18,070 nt of DNA from Pseudomonadota bacterium (GCA_009839635.1 VXPJ01000106.1:1-18070); one strand, 5' to 3'; shown: positions 7,563 through 14,829, counted from the stretch's first letter. Numbers and translations are program-made. The notes: generated by a model not told the origin, from the sequence alone.

Positions 7563-7582
7563 CCGCTGTTCGCGAACAGCGG
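7563..7582 (-). terminator. perfect 20-bp palindrome at the spc/alpha boundary (terminator or operator candidate)
   Basis: The 20-bp sequence is fully self-complementary: CCGCTGTTCG followed by its exact complement. In RNA it gives an 8-bp stem with a CGCG loop. On the minus strand the stem is followed by GAGAC and then TTTT, so the T-run is short and offset by 5 nt. It may be a weak terminator or attenuator between the spc and alpha sets. Because it also starts immediately after a -10 element, an operator role is equally possible. It is symmetric, so strand is set only by context. Confidence 0.45.
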
Positions 7583-7591
7583 ATTGTATCA
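7583..7591 (-). promoter_or_regulatory. extended -10 promoter candidate for the alpha operon
   Basis: The minus strand reads TGATACAAT, that is TG-N-TACAAT, an extended -10 with 5 of 6 matches to TATAAT. The best -35 at 17-bp spacing is ATGAAC (3 of 6), which is weak, as is common with extended -10 promoters. E. coli has the alpha promoter at the same place, between rpmJ and rpsM. A transcript would start about 7 nt downstream, inside the palindrome at 7563-7582. Confidence 0.5.
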
Positions 7592-7620
7592 GCCAGACAA
7601 CTCAGGTTCATACCTTCTCC

Positions 7621-7634
7621 AATGCCCGGCATTA
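7621..7634 (-). other. small hairpin overlapping the rpmJ stop codon
   Basis: Just at the rpmJ stop, the minus strand reads AATGCC G GGCATT. This folds as a 5-bp stem with a 3-nt loop and uses the last two bases of TAA. No T-run follows. Its role is unknown; it may protect the 3' end of the spc mRNA. Confidence 0.3.
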
Positions 7635-7745
7635 ACCTTGCCGTTGCTTGTGCCGGGGGTCCTTGCATATCACGCGCACCACCCCGTTGCGGCGAACGAT
7701 CCTGCAGTTCCTGCACATTCTCTTTACAGATGCCCGTACTTTCAT
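7632..7745 (-). CDS. rpmJ: 50S ribosomal protein L36
   Basis: 37 residues, found by translating the reverse strand between secY and rpsM: it starts MKVRASVKRMCRNC and ends CKDPRHKQRQG. This is the smallest ribosomal protein. It is a zinc ribbon that binds 23S rRNA, with ligands C11, C14, C27 and H32, so it is the zinc-containing (C+) type rather than the zinc-starvation paralog. It lies 17 nt after the secY stop, with GGGTGAGAG as ribosome binding site, and is the last gene of the spc set as in E. coli. Confidence 0.98.
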   Translation of the reverse strand: MKVRASVKRMCRNCRIVRRNGVVRVICKDPRHKQRQG

Positions 7746-7762
7746 CGCTCTCTCACCCTGGC

Positions 7763-9106
7763 TTAACGCAAAGTCCCTGCACGGCCGTAACCCTTCAGGT
7801 TTGCCTTCTTCATCAACCCCTCGTACTGGTGCGACATCAGGTGCGCCTGCACCTGTGCCATGAAATCCATGACGACGACCACAATGATCAGCAGCGAGGT
7901 TCCGCCGAAGTAAAACGGCACACTGTACTTGAGAATCAGGAACTCGGGCAACAGGCAGACCAGCGTGATGTAGATCGCACCCACCGCGGTCAGCCGCGTC
8001 AGCACCCCGTCGATGTAGCGTGCCGTCTGGTCCCCCGGGCGAATCCCCGGGATAAAGGCCCCGGAACGCTTCAGGTTATCCGCCGTTTCCCGCGAATCAA
8101 ACACGATCGCGGTATAAAAGAAACAGAAGAACACGATCGCAAGCGCGTACAGCATGACGTACAGGGGCTGTCCCGGCGAGATGGCATTGGCCATGTTCTG
8201 CAGCCAGGAAAAACCGCCCTCCGAGGTGCTCGACCACTGCAGCAGGGTGGCCGGAAACAGGATGATGCTGGAAGCAAAGATCGGCGGGATCACACCCGAC
8301 ATGTTGAGCTTGAGCGGCAGATGACTGGACTGCGCCGCGAACATCTTCCTGCCCTGCTGGCGCCGTGCATAATTTACCGTGATTCGCCGTTGTGCGCGTT
8401 CCGCAAAAATCACGAAAGCCGTGACTGCAATCGCCATGATGAAGAGGAACAGCGCAAACCCCTCACCTAGGGCGCCTTGTGCGACCAGGTCCAGGGTGCC
8501 GCCGATGGCAGCGGGCAAGCCCGCCACAATGCCGGCAAAGATGATGATGGAAATGCCGTTTCCAATGCCTCTTTCAGTGATCTGCTCACCGAGCCACATC
8601 AGGAACATCGTGCCGGTGACCAGGCTTATGGTCACGGTAAATGCAAAGCCAATGCCCGGGCTCAGTGCGACCTGCTGGTTCTGCAGGGCGATGGAAACCC
8701 CGATCGCCTGGAAGGTAGCCAGGAAAACCGTCCCATAACGCGTGTACTGCGTGATCTTGCGCCGACCCGACTCGCCTTCCTTCTTGAGTTCTTTCAATGA
8801 AGGCACCACGGCACTCATCAGCTGCATGATGATGGATGCGGAGATGTACGGCATGATGCCCAACGCAAAAATGCTCAGGCGCTCCAGCGCTCCGCCGGAG
8901 AACATGTTGAACATGCCAAGAATCGTGCTGCTCTGCTGCTCGAAAAACCTTGCCATCGCACTCGGGTCGATGCCCGGGACAGGAATGAACGTGCCAATGC
9001 GGTACACCACCAGGGCGACCAGCACGAACACCAGGCGCTTTCGAAGTTCGCTGACCTGGCCCAGCCCGGCAAGCTGGCCAACCGCGTTTGCACCTGAGCG
9101 AGCCAT
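7763..9106 (-). CDS. secY: protein translocase subunit SecY
   Basis: 447 residues; E. coli SecY has 443. It is the pore-forming subunit of the SecYEG channel in the inner membrane. About ten hydrophobic segments can be read: the first around FVLVALVVYRIGTFIPVPG, then the plug region after SSTILGMFNMFSGGALERL, and IMPYISASIIMQL as TM2. The cytosolic loops that contact SecA and the ribosome are basic (AERAQRRITVNYARRQQGRK, and later DNLKRSGAFIPGIRPG). The C-terminus ends in a typical short basic tail. Its ATG shares one base with the rplO stop codon (TGATG), implying translational coupling. It is followed by rpmJ. Confidence 0.99.
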   Translation of the reverse strand: MARSGANAVGQLAGLGQVSELRKRLVFVLVALVVYRIGTFIPVPGIDPSAMARFFEQQSSTILGMFNMFSGGALERLSIFALGIMPYISASIIMQLMSAVVPSLKELKKEGESGRRKITQYTRYGTVFLATFQAIGVSIALQNQQVALSPGIGFAFTVTISLVTGTMFLMWLGEQITERGIGNGISIIIFAGIVAGLPAAIGGTLDLVAQGALGEGFALFLFIMAIAVTAFVIFAERAQRRITVNYARRQQGRKMFAAQSSHLPLKLNMSGVIPPIFASSIILFPATLLQWSSTSEGGFSWLQNMANAISPGQPLYVMLYALAIVFFCFFYTAIVFDSRETADNLKRSGAFIPGIRPGDQTARYIDGVLTRLTAVGAIYITLVCLLPEFLILKYSVPFYFGGTSLLIIVVVVMDFMAQVQAHLMSHQYEGLMKKANLKGYGRAGTLR

Positions 9107-9540
9107 CAGTCCTGAATACTCCCGCCAGCCGCTTCGACTGCCTTCCTGGCACCTGCCGTAAACTTCAGGCCCTTGGCCTTCACTGCAGTCTCAATGTCCC
9201 CGGACAGGATCACCTTGACGCGCTTGGCCGTCGCATGAACGAGCCCGGCAGCCTTCAATGCATCCACATCCACCTCGCCGGAACCCATGGAAGCCAGTTC
9301 GTGCAAGCGCAAAACAGCCGTCTCGGCAGACTTGCGCGAACGGAATCCTACCTTGGGCAAACGCCGCTGCAACGGCATCTGGCCCCCTTCAAAGCCGACC
9401 TTGTGGTAGCCGCCCGATCGCGAATGCTGGCCCTTGTGCCCCCGCCCGCCAGTCTTTCCAAACCCGGAACCGATTCCGCGCCCGACGCGCTTTCGCCCGA
9501 TTTTGCTGCCCTGTGCAGGTTTAAGGTCGTTCAGTTTCAT
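9106..9540 (-). CDS. rplO: 50S ribosomal protein L15
   Basis: 144 residues, the E. coli length. L15 is a late-assembly 23S rRNA binder with a long, glycine- and arginine-rich N-terminal extension. Here that is the run starting MKLNDLKPAQGSKIGRKRVG and continuing through GSGFGKTGGRGHKGQHSRSG, followed by the globular domain containing the conserved GGQMPLQRRLPKVGF. Its stop codon overlaps the secY start by one base, and it lies 11 nt after rpmD. Confidence 0.99.
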   Translation of the reverse strand: MKLNDLKPAQGSKIGRKRVGRGIGSGFGKTGGRGHKGQHSRSGGYHKVGFEGGQMPLQRRLPKVGFRSRKSAETAVLRLHELASMGSGEVDVDALKAAGLVHATAKRVKVILSGDIETAVKAKGLKFTAGARKAVEAAGGSIQD

Positions 9541-9551
9541 GTTCCTCGCCC

Positions 9552-9734
9552 TCAGGCGTCCTCCACCTTGAGCATGTAATCGATTTTGCGGATCATGCCG
9601 CGGTTTTCCGGGGTATCGGCCACGGTGACCGGATTATGGATACGCCGGATCCCGAGGCCTCGTGCACATGCCTTGTGCGCGGCCAGCCGGCCGTTGAGGC
9701 TCTTGGTCAGTGTTACTTTCAGTTGCTTGCTCAT
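9552..9734 (-). CDS. rpmD: 50S ribosomal protein L30
   Basis: 60 residues, one more than E. coli L30. The small alpha/beta L30 fold is recognisable from LKVTLTKSLNGRLAAHKAC, GLGIRRIHNPVTVADTPENR and the end MIRKIDYMLKVE. It occupies its usual place between rpsE and rplO, with 20 nt and 11 nt gaps. Confidence 0.98.
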   Translation of the reverse strand: MSKQLKVTLTKSLNGRLAAHKACARGLGIRRIHNPVTVADTPENRGMIRKIDYMLKVEDA

Positions 9735-9754
9735 GGCTCAGCCCACACAGACGG

Positions 9755-10261
9755 TTACGACAGGATCTCTTCGACGGTCTTGCCGCGTTTAGCAGCGATA
9801 TGGTCCGGCTCCTGCATGCTGCACAGCGCGTTGACCGTCGCCTGCACCACATTGATCGGATTTTTCGAACCGATGCATTTCGACAGGATGTTCTTGATTC
9901 CAACGACTTCAAACACGGCACGCATGGCACCGCCGGCGATAATACTGGTACCCACGGAGGCCGGCTGCATGAAGACTTTCGCCGCACCATGGCGCCCGAC
10001 CACCGGGTAGTGCAGCGTGCCATCCTTGAGCGGCACCTGTTTCAGTTCCTTGCGCGCCTTTTCCATCGCCTTGCGGATTGCCAGGGGCACTTCTCGGGCC
10101 TTGCCGTAGCCGATGCCAACCTTGCCGTTGCCATCGCCCACCACGGTCAGGGCCGTAAATCCAAACTGACGCCCACCTTTGACCACCTTGGCCACCCGGT
10201 TGACTGCAACCAGTCTTTCCTCGAGGCCATCAGGAATTCTTGCCGGTTCTTTCGCTACCAT
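9755..10261 (-). CDS. rpsE: 30S ribosomal protein S5
   Basis: 168 residues; E. coli S5 has 167. S5 lines the mRNA entry tunnel and influences decoding fidelity. The N-terminal dsRBD-like domain has RVAKVVKGGRQFGFTALTVV, where the loop GGRQFGF is the region linked to spectinomycin resistance in E. coli, followed by GDGNGKVGIGYGKAREVP. The C-terminal domain contains ASVGTSIIAGGAMRAVFE and KNPINVVQATVNAL. It lies 21 nt after rplR and 20 nt before rpmD. Confidence 0.99.
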   Translation of the reverse strand: MVAKEPARIPDGLEERLVAVNRVAKVVKGGRQFGFTALTVVGDGNGKVGIGYGKAREVPLAIRKAMEKARKELKQVPLKDGTLHYPVVGRHGAAKVFMQPASVGTSIIAGGAMRAVFEVVGIKNILSKCIGSKNPINVVQATVNALCSMQEPDHIAAKRGKTVEEILS

Positions 10262-10282
10262 CGGAATATACGTACCTTCTGT

Positions 10283-10636
10283 TTAAAATTTTAAGCCTGC
10301 TTCTCGCGCAGCATCCGCCAGCGCCTTGACACGGCCGTGATACTTGAACCCGGAACGGTCAAATGCGACGTCCACCACGCCTTTCTCCTGCGCACGCTTG
10401 GCGACCGTCTCGCCCACTTTCTTGGCAGCTTCCACGTTGCCAGTATGCTTTACGGCCTTGCGCAGCTTCGCCTCCAGCGAGGAAGCGCTGGCAACGGTGA
10501 GCCCCGTATCCGGCGAGATCACCTGTGCATAGGTGTGCCTGAGCGTGCGGTGCACGCACAGGCGATGAACCTTGAGCTCGGCAATCTTGCCACGCGTCTT
10601 GCGGGCCCTTCGTATTCTTGAGACCTTGTTAGCCAT
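10283..10636 (-). CDS. rplR: 50S ribosomal protein L18
   Basis: 117 residues, the E. coli length. L18 brings 5S rRNA into the large subunit together with L5 and L25. The arginine-rich N-terminus (RIRRARKTRGKI), the block RLCVHRTLRHTYAQVI and the end VVDVAFDRSGFKYHGRVKAL with AREAGLKF fit the family. Gaps of 10 nt to rplF and 21 nt to rpsE. Confidence 0.98.
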   Translation of the reverse strand: MANKVSRIRRARKTRGKIAELKVHRLCVHRTLRHTYAQVISPDTGLTVASASSLEAKLRKAVKHTGNVEAAKKVGETVAKRAQEKGVVDVAFDRSGFKYHGRVKALADAAREAGLKF

Positions 10637-10646
10637 CTCTCACTGC

Positions 10647-11174
10647 CTATTTCTTCTTCGCTTCTTTGCGGACCACCCGCTCATCGGCGTACTTGACGCC
10701 CTTGCCCTTGTACGGTTCCGGTTTACGGAAGGCACGGATTTCCGCAGCCACCTGTCCCACTTTCTGCTTGTCCGTTCCGCGTACGATCACTTCGGTCTGG
10801 CTGGGGGTCTCTACCGTGATCCCCTCGGGCACGGGATACTCGATCGGATGGGAGAAACCCAGCGTCAGGTTCAGTACCTTGCCCCTGGCCTGGGCACGGT
10901 ATCCCACCCCGACCAGCTCGAGCTTGCGCTCGAACCCCTTGCTGACACCGGTGACCAGGTTATTGATCAGGGCGCGCATGGTGCCAGCCATGGCGCTGTC
11001 ACCCGCCTTGTCCTGCACCACGTTGATCTGGTTGTCCTTTTGCTCGACACTCACATCCTGGTGGATGTCCATCGACATCTCGCCGACGGGTCCCTTCATG
11101 GCCAGGTGCTGGCCCTTGAGCTTGACATCGACTCCCGCGGGAATCTCGACAGGTTGTTTGGCAATGCGTGACAT
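10647..11174 (-). CDS. rplF: 50S ribosomal protein L6
   Basis: 175 residues; E. coli L6 has 177. It has two tandem copies of the L6 fold and sits near the sarcin-ricin loop and the factor-binding site. The start MSRIAKQPVEIPAGVDVKL and the C-terminal signature RKPEPYKGKGVKYADE followed by a lysine-rich end are diagnostic. It lies between rpsH (23 nt) and rplR (10 nt). Confidence 0.99.
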   Translation of the reverse strand: MSRIAKQPVEIPAGVDVKLKGQHLAMKGPVGEMSMDIHQDVSVEQKDNQINVVQDKAGDSAMAGTMRALINNLVTGVSKGFERKLELVGVGYRAQARGKVLNLTLGFSHPIEYPVPEGITVETPSQTEVIVRGTDKQKVGQVAAEIRAFRKPEPYKGKGVKYADERVVRKEAKKK

Positions 11175-11197
11175 GATCGGTTCAGACAGCTCTACCG

Positions 11198-11593
11198 TTA
11201 TTCAATCGTGCACAGCACTTCACCGCCGTGCCCCATGGCCCGTGCCGCGCGATCGCTCATGACCCCTTTCGAGGTGGAGATCACGGCAACGCCCATCCCG
11301 CCGATGACTCTCGGCAGGTCCTCGGCGCTCTTGTACTTGCGAAGGCCCGGTCGGCTGACACGGCTGAGACGGGTAATCACCGGCTCGCCCAGATAGTATT
11401 TGAGCCGGATCGTGAGTTCCGCCTTGCCGGATTCATCTCCGACAGAACAATCCTCGATGTATCCTTCGTCCTTGAAGACGGCCGCAATCGCCTCCTTCAC
11501 TTTCGAGGAAGGCATTGTGACGGTCACTTTCCTGGCCTCCTGGCCATTTCGGATACGCGTCAGCATATCGGATATCGGGTCACTCATGCTCAT
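11198..11593 (-). CDS. rpsH: 30S ribosomal protein S8
   Basis: 131 residues; E. coli S8 has 130. S8 binds 16S helix 21 early in assembly and, in E. coli, represses the spc operon by binding a mimic of that site near rplE. The N-terminus MSMSDPISDMLTRIRNGQ, the mid-region SRVSRPGLRKYKSAEDLP and the signature STSKGVMSDRAAR are clear. I could not recognise an S8-binding element by eye around the rplX-rplE junction. It lies 37 nt after rpsN. Confidence 0.99.
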   Translation of the reverse strand: MSMSDPISDMLTRIRNGQEARKVTVTMPSSKVKEAIAAVFKDEGYIEDCSVGDESGKAELTIRLKYYLGEPVITRLSRVSRPGLRKYKSAEDLPRVIGGMGVAVISTSKGVMSDRAARAMGHGGEVLCTIE

Positions 11594-11630
11594 GGCTTTT
11601 CCAGTCCGTACTCCTTGAAAATATCCGTGG

Positions 11631-11936
11631 TTACCAGCTGGCCTTCACCAGTCCGGGAATGTCTCCGCGCATGGCGGCTTCACGCAACTTGTTGCGGCCC
11701 AGCCCGAACTTGCGGTAGTAGCCTTTGGGCCGGCCGGTGATGCTGCACCGGTTGCGCAGCCGCACCGGGCTCGCGTTGCGCGGCATTTTCTGCAACTGCA
11801 GCATGGCTTCCTGTTTTTCCTCGTAGCTAGTCGTCGGGCTCTTGATGGTTGCCTTGAGCCTTGAGCGCTTGTCTGCACAACGGCGCACAACCTTGTTGCG
11901 CTTTTTCTCTCTCTCCAGCATGGATGATTTTGCCAT
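11631..11936 (-). CDS. rpsN: 30S ribosomal protein S14 (long, zinc-free form)
   Basis: 101 residues, the E. coli length. S14 is a late-assembly protein of the 30S head. The start MAKSSMLEREKKRNKVVRR and the C-terminal block RNRCSITGRPKGYYRKFGLG followed by LREAAMRGDIPGLVKASW define the long C-minus type: only one cysteine (C64) remains where the short form has a CxxC pair, so no zinc ribbon is possible. The same superoperon encodes the zinc-containing form of L36. It lies 14 nt after rplE. Confidence 0.99.
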   Translation of the reverse strand: MAKSSMLEREKKRNKVVRRCADKRSRLKATIKSPTTSYEEKQEAMLQLQKMPRNASPVRLRNRCSITGRPKGYYRKFGLGRNKLREAAMRGDIPGLVKASW

Positions 11937-11950
11937 GGGCTACCTACTCT

Positions 11951-12490
11951 CTATCTCTTGAATGGAAAACTGAAGGCTTCCAGCAGCGCCTTCGCCTCAT
12001 CATCGGTTCTTGCGGACGTGGTGATCGAGATATCCATGCCGCGGATCGCATCGATCTTGTCGTAGTCGATTTCCGGGAAAATGATCTGCTCGGTAACGCC
12101 CATGCTGTAATTGCCCCGCCCGTCAAAGGCCTTGGGACTCAGGCCCCGGAAATCCCGCACCCGGGGGATGGCGATACTGATCAGACGGTCCAGGAACTCG
12201 TACATCCGCGTTCGGCGCAAAGTCACCTTGCAGCCGATCGGGAAATTCTCACGGATACTGAACCCGGCAATGGATTTCCTCGCCTTGGTAACCACCGCTT
12301 TTTGTCCTGCAATTTTCTCAAGGTCCGCAATCACGTCCTTGATGGTTTTCTTGTCGCGCGCAGCCTCGCCCACGCCGATGTTCAGCGTGATCTTCTCGAT
12401 ACGCGGCACCTGCATGAGGTTCTTGTACCCCTGCGTATCCATCAGCTGGGGACGTACCGTGTTCAGATAGAAATCCTGGAGCCTGGACAT
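11951..12490 (-). CDS. rplE: 50S ribosomal protein L5
   Basis: 179 residues, the E. coli length. L5 binds 5S rRNA and contacts the P-site tRNA and the S13 bridge. Family blocks visible are NLMQVPRIEKITLNIGVGEA, GQKAVVTKARKSIAGFSIRE and the region RVRDFRGLSPKAFDGRGNYS. It starts only 9 nt after the rplX stop. In E. coli this junction is where S8 represses the spc operon. Confidence 0.99.
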   Translation of the reverse strand: MSRLQDFYLNTVRPQLMDTQGYKNLMQVPRIEKITLNIGVGEAARDKKTIKDVIADLEKIAGQKAVVTKARKSIAGFSIRENFPIGCKVTLRRTRMYEFLDRLISIAIPRVRDFRGLSPKAFDGRGNYSMGVTEQIIFPEIDYDKIDAIRGMDISITTSARTDDEAKALLEAFSFPFKR

Positions 12491-12499
12491 TACGCGTTC

Positions 12500-12814
12500 C
12501 TAGATATCGACCACTTCGCCGTTGGACTTGAAGTAACGGACCTTCTTGCCGTCTTCGAGCGAGCGGAACCCGACCCGGTCGGCCTTGCCGGTGACCGGAT
12601 TGAAGAGCATCACGTTCGAGACGTGAATCGGCGACTCCTGCTCGTTGATGCCGCCGGACACGCCTGCATTCGGATTGGGTTTCTGGTGCTTCTTGACGAC
12701 GTTGATGTTTTCCACGACCACGTGATCCTCACCCACTTTCAGCACCGTGCCGCGCCGGCCCTTGTCCTTGCCAGCCACCACGATCACGTCATCTCCCCTG
12801 CGAATTCTTTGCAT
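12500..12814 (-). CDS. rplX: 50S ribosomal protein L24
   Basis: 104 residues, the E. coli length. L24 is an early-assembly protein near the nascent-chain exit. The N-terminal KOW motif (RRGDDVIVVAGKDKGRRGTV) is followed by KKHQKPNPNAGVSGGINEQE. I chose the ATG at 12814 (MQRIRRGDD) because the family starts there and an AGGA lies 9 nt before it. An in-frame GTG at 12841 would add nine residues without homology and brings no better ribosome binding site. The resulting gap to rplN is 37 nt. Confidence 0.96.
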   Translation of the reverse strand: MQRIRRGDDVIVVAGKDKGRRGTVLKVGEDHVVVENINVVKKHQKPNPNAGVSGGINEQESPIHVSNVMLFNPVTGKADRVGFRSLEDGKKVRYFKSNGEVVDI

Positions 12815-12851
12815 GTTGGCCAATCCTGATAGTTGTCCCACGGTTTCCGGC

Positions 12852-13220
12852 TTACAGCACTTCGGGTGCCAGGGAAATGATTTTCATGAAGCGCTCGGTT
12901 CGCAGTTCACGGGTCACCGGGCCAAAAATGCGCGTGCCCACGGGCTGCAACTGGGCGTTCAGCAGTACGGCCGCATTGTTGTCGAACCGGATGGTCGAGC
13001 CATCGGGGCGACGTATGCCCTTGGCCGTGCGCACAACGACGGCATTGTAAACCTCGCCCTTCTTGACCTTGCCCCTTGGGATGGCATCCTTGACGCTGAC
13101 CTTGATGATGTCGCCAATGCCCGCGTAGCGGCGCTGCGATCCGCCCAGCACCTTGATGCACTGCAGTTTGCGCGCTCCGCTGTTGTCAGCCACACCCAGG
13201 GTAGATTGCATCTGGATCAT
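12852..13220 (-). CDS. rplN: 50S ribosomal protein L14
   Basis: 122 residues; E. coli L14 has 123. L14 lies at the subunit interface and forms intersubunit bridges. The start MIQMQSTLGVADNSGARKLQ, the block GDIIKVSVKDAIPRGKVKKG and the end GPVTRELRTERFMKIISLAP are all conserved. The spc set begins here. The ribosome binding site AAGAGG overlaps the rpsQ stop codon, and the gap is only 9 nt, too small for a separate spc promoter of the E. coli type. Confidence 0.99.
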   Translation of the reverse strand: MIQMQSTLGVADNSGARKLQCIKVLGGSQRRYAGIGDIIKVSVKDAIPRGKVKKGEVYNAVVVRTAKGIRRPDGSTIRFDNNAAVLLNAQLQPVGTRIFGPVTRELRTERFMKIISLAPEVL

Positions 13221-13229
13221 ATCAACCTC

Positions 13230-13502
13230 TTACGCCCGGGCATCTTCACTGCGCTTGACAACCTCAACCAGTTGCCACGATTTCTTTTTCGAGACAGGAC
13301 GGCACTCGCGGATCGAGACCTCGTCCCCAATCGAGCATTCGTTGTTCTCGTCGTGGACATGCAGCTTCGTTGAGCGGCGGATGTACTTCTCGTACAGGGG
13401 GTGCTTGATCTGGCGCTCAAGCAGCACCACGGCCGTCTTGTCCATCTTGTCGCTGACGACCCTGCCGTGCAGGGTGCGGATTTTCTTGCTTTCCTCGGCC
13501 AT
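13230..13502 (-). CDS. rpsQ: 30S ribosomal protein S17
   Basis: 90 residues; E. coli S17 has 84. It is an OB-fold primary binder of the 16S 5' domain. It shows RTLHGRVVSDKMDKTAVVLL, KHPLYEKYIRRSTKLHVHDE and the family signature GDEVSIRECRPVSKKKSWQL. The extra length lies at both ends (MAEESKK at the start, RSEDARA at the end). Last gene of the S10 set, 7 nt after rpmC. Confidence 0.98.
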   Translation of the reverse strand: MAEESKKIRTLHGRVVSDKMDKTAVVLLERQIKHPLYEKYIRRSTKLHVHDENNECSIGDEVSIRECRPVSKKKSWQLVEVVKRSEDARA

Positions 13503-13509
13503 TTGAAAC

Positions 13510-13707
13510 CTATGCGCCCTTCTCTGATGATTTCTGGTTCATGAGTGTTTTTACCCGCGCAATGTTCTTCCTGTTTACCTTGAACTGGTGCACACGTGTC
13601 AGCTGGCCCGTACCCAGCTGCATGCGCAGGTTGAACTGTTCCTTGCGCAACTCAAGCAACTCCTTGCTGAGTTCCTCGTAGTTCTTGTTCTGCAGTTCCT
13701 TGTCCAT
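13510..13707 (-). CDS. rpmC: 50S ribosomal protein L29
   Basis: 65 residues; E. coli L29 has 63. It is a helical hairpin protein at the peptide exit, next to L23, and contributes to the docking site for trigger factor and SRP. The helix LSKELLELRKEQFNLRMQLG and the second helix HQFKVNRKNIARVKTLMNQK are typical. It lies 9 nt after rplP and 7 nt before rpsQ. Confidence 0.97.
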   Translation of the reverse strand: MDKELQNKNYEELSKELLELRKEQFNLRMQLGTGQLTRVHQFKVNRKNIARVKTLMNQKSSEKGA

Positions 13708-13716
13708 GGCCTGTAC

Positions 13717-14130
13717 TCACATCACGCTGCGTGTAACGAAGGTGGTGCGGATCGGCAGCTTGGCATCCGCCAGGCGAAACGCCTCGCGCGCAACCTTTTC
13801 ATCCACGCCTTCCATCTCGTAAAGCACCTTGCCGGGCTGCACCTTGGCCACCCAGTACTCGACGTTGCCCTTGCCCTTGCCCTGGCGCACTTCCAGCGGC
13901 TTCTTGGTCACCGGCACATCGGGAAACATCCGGATCCAGATCTTCCCGCCCCGCTTGATGTGGCGCGTCATCGCCCGCCGTGCCGCCTCGATCTGCCGCG
14001 CGGTAATGCGTCCACGGGTGACGGCCTTCAGCCCGTATTCACCGAAGCTGACCTTGTTGCCGTTCTGGGCGAGCCCGCGGTTGCGGCCTTTCCTCTGTTT
14101 ACGAAACTTTGTACGTTTGGGCTGTAACAT
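13717..14130 (-). CDS. rplP: 50S ribosomal protein L16
   Basis: 137 residues; E. coli L16 has 136. L16 helps position the A-site tRNA acceptor arm. It starts MLQPKRTKFRKQRKGRNRG and has the conserved blocks RGGKIWIRMFPDVPVTKKP and GKGKGNVEYWVAKVQPGKVL. R82 in VRQGKGKG corresponds to E. coli R81, the arginine hydroxylated by the oxygenase RoxA/YcfD, so the same modification is possible here. 24 nt after rpsC. Confidence 0.99.
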   Translation of the reverse strand: MLQPKRTKFRKQRKGRNRGLAQNGNKVSFGEYGLKAVTRGRITARQIEAARRAMTRHIKRGGKIWIRMFPDVPVTKKPLEVRQGKGKGNVEYWVAKVQPGKVLYEMEGVDEKVAREAFRLADAKLPIRTTFVTRSVM

Positions 14131-14154
14131 AACTTATTTGAAGGCAGACTCAGC

Positions 14155-14829
14155 CTACTGCTCCGCGCCCTCTTCTTTTTCCTTGGCATCCAGACCAAAC
14201 ACATCGCCTTTGTAGATCCAGGTCTTGATACCGATAATTCCGTAGGTGGTCTTGGCTTCCGCAAAACCGTAATCGATGTTGGCACGCAGGGTATGCAGGG
14301 GCACCCGGCCTTCACGGTACCACTCGCTGCGTGCGATCTCCGCACCGTTGAGGCGACCTGCAACATTCACTTTCACTCCCAGTGCACCCAGGCGCATGGC
14401 ATTGCCCACGGCACGCTTCATCGCCCTTCGAAACGTGATCCGCCGCTCCAGCTGCTGTGCGATGCTTTCCGCGACCAGCTGCGAGTCGATTTCAGGCTTG
14501 CGGATCTCCTCGATGTTGATCTTCACGTTGTTCACGCTCAGTCCGGTGCGGCGTGCGATCTCGTGACGCAGGGCCTCGATGTCCTCGCCTTTCTTGCCGA
14601 TCACAATGCCAGGGCGCGCCGTGTGTATGGTGATGAACGCTGCGCGCGCGGGCCGGTTGATCTGGATCCGGCTGACGGAGGCTTGCGAGAGCTTCCTCTT
14701 CAGGTAATCCCGGATTTCAAGATCACTACTGAGGAATTCCGCATAATCACGGCCATCGGCATACCACTTGGATGTCCAGTCAGTGGAAATCCCGAGCCGC
14801 ATTCCCGTTGGATGTACTTTCTGTCCCAT
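14155..14829 (-). CDS. rpsC: 30S ribosomal protein S3
   Basis: 224 residues; E. coli S3 has 233. S3 lies at the mRNA entry site and contributes to helicase activity with S4 and S5. The start MGQKVHPTGMRLGISTDW is the family hallmark. The type II KH domain has its GxxG loop as GKKG at residues 78-81, and the C-terminal half has the run RRAMKRAVGNAMRLGALGVK. The tail is short and acidic (KEKEEGAEQ). The best Shine-Dalgarno match (AGGAG) ends 13 nt before the ATG, longer than usual. The 53-nt spacer from rplV holds nothing else I recognise. Confidence 0.99.
   Translation of the reverse strand: MGQKVHPTGMRLGISTDWTSKWYADGRDYAEFLSSDLEIRDYLKRKLSQASVSRIQINRPARAAFITIHTARPGIVIGKKGEDIEALRHEIARRTGLSVNNVKINIEEIRKPEIDSQLVAESIAQQLERRITFRRAMKRAVGNAMRLGALGVKVNVAGRLNGAEIARSEWYREGRVPLHTLRANIDYGFAEAKTTYGIIGIKTWIYKGDVFGLDAKEKEEGAEQ

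Noticed and set aside
7091..8470. A 459-codon plus-strand open frame across rpsK, rpsM, rpmJ and secY
   Set aside because: It runs antisense to four well-conserved genes, its translation is low-complexity and Arg/His-rich with no recognisable domain, and it crosses several gene boundaries. It is a side effect of codon bias in G+C-rich genes.
12470..12520. An S8-binding mimic at the rplX-rplE junction
   Set aside because: E. coli has one here, but I could not identify the conserved helix-21-like core by eye. A covariance-model search would be needed to claim it.
11861..12829. A 322-codon plus-strand open frame opposite rpsN, rplE and rplX
   Set aside because: It is a mirror frame of three real genes, with no family resemblance and no plausible ribosome binding context.
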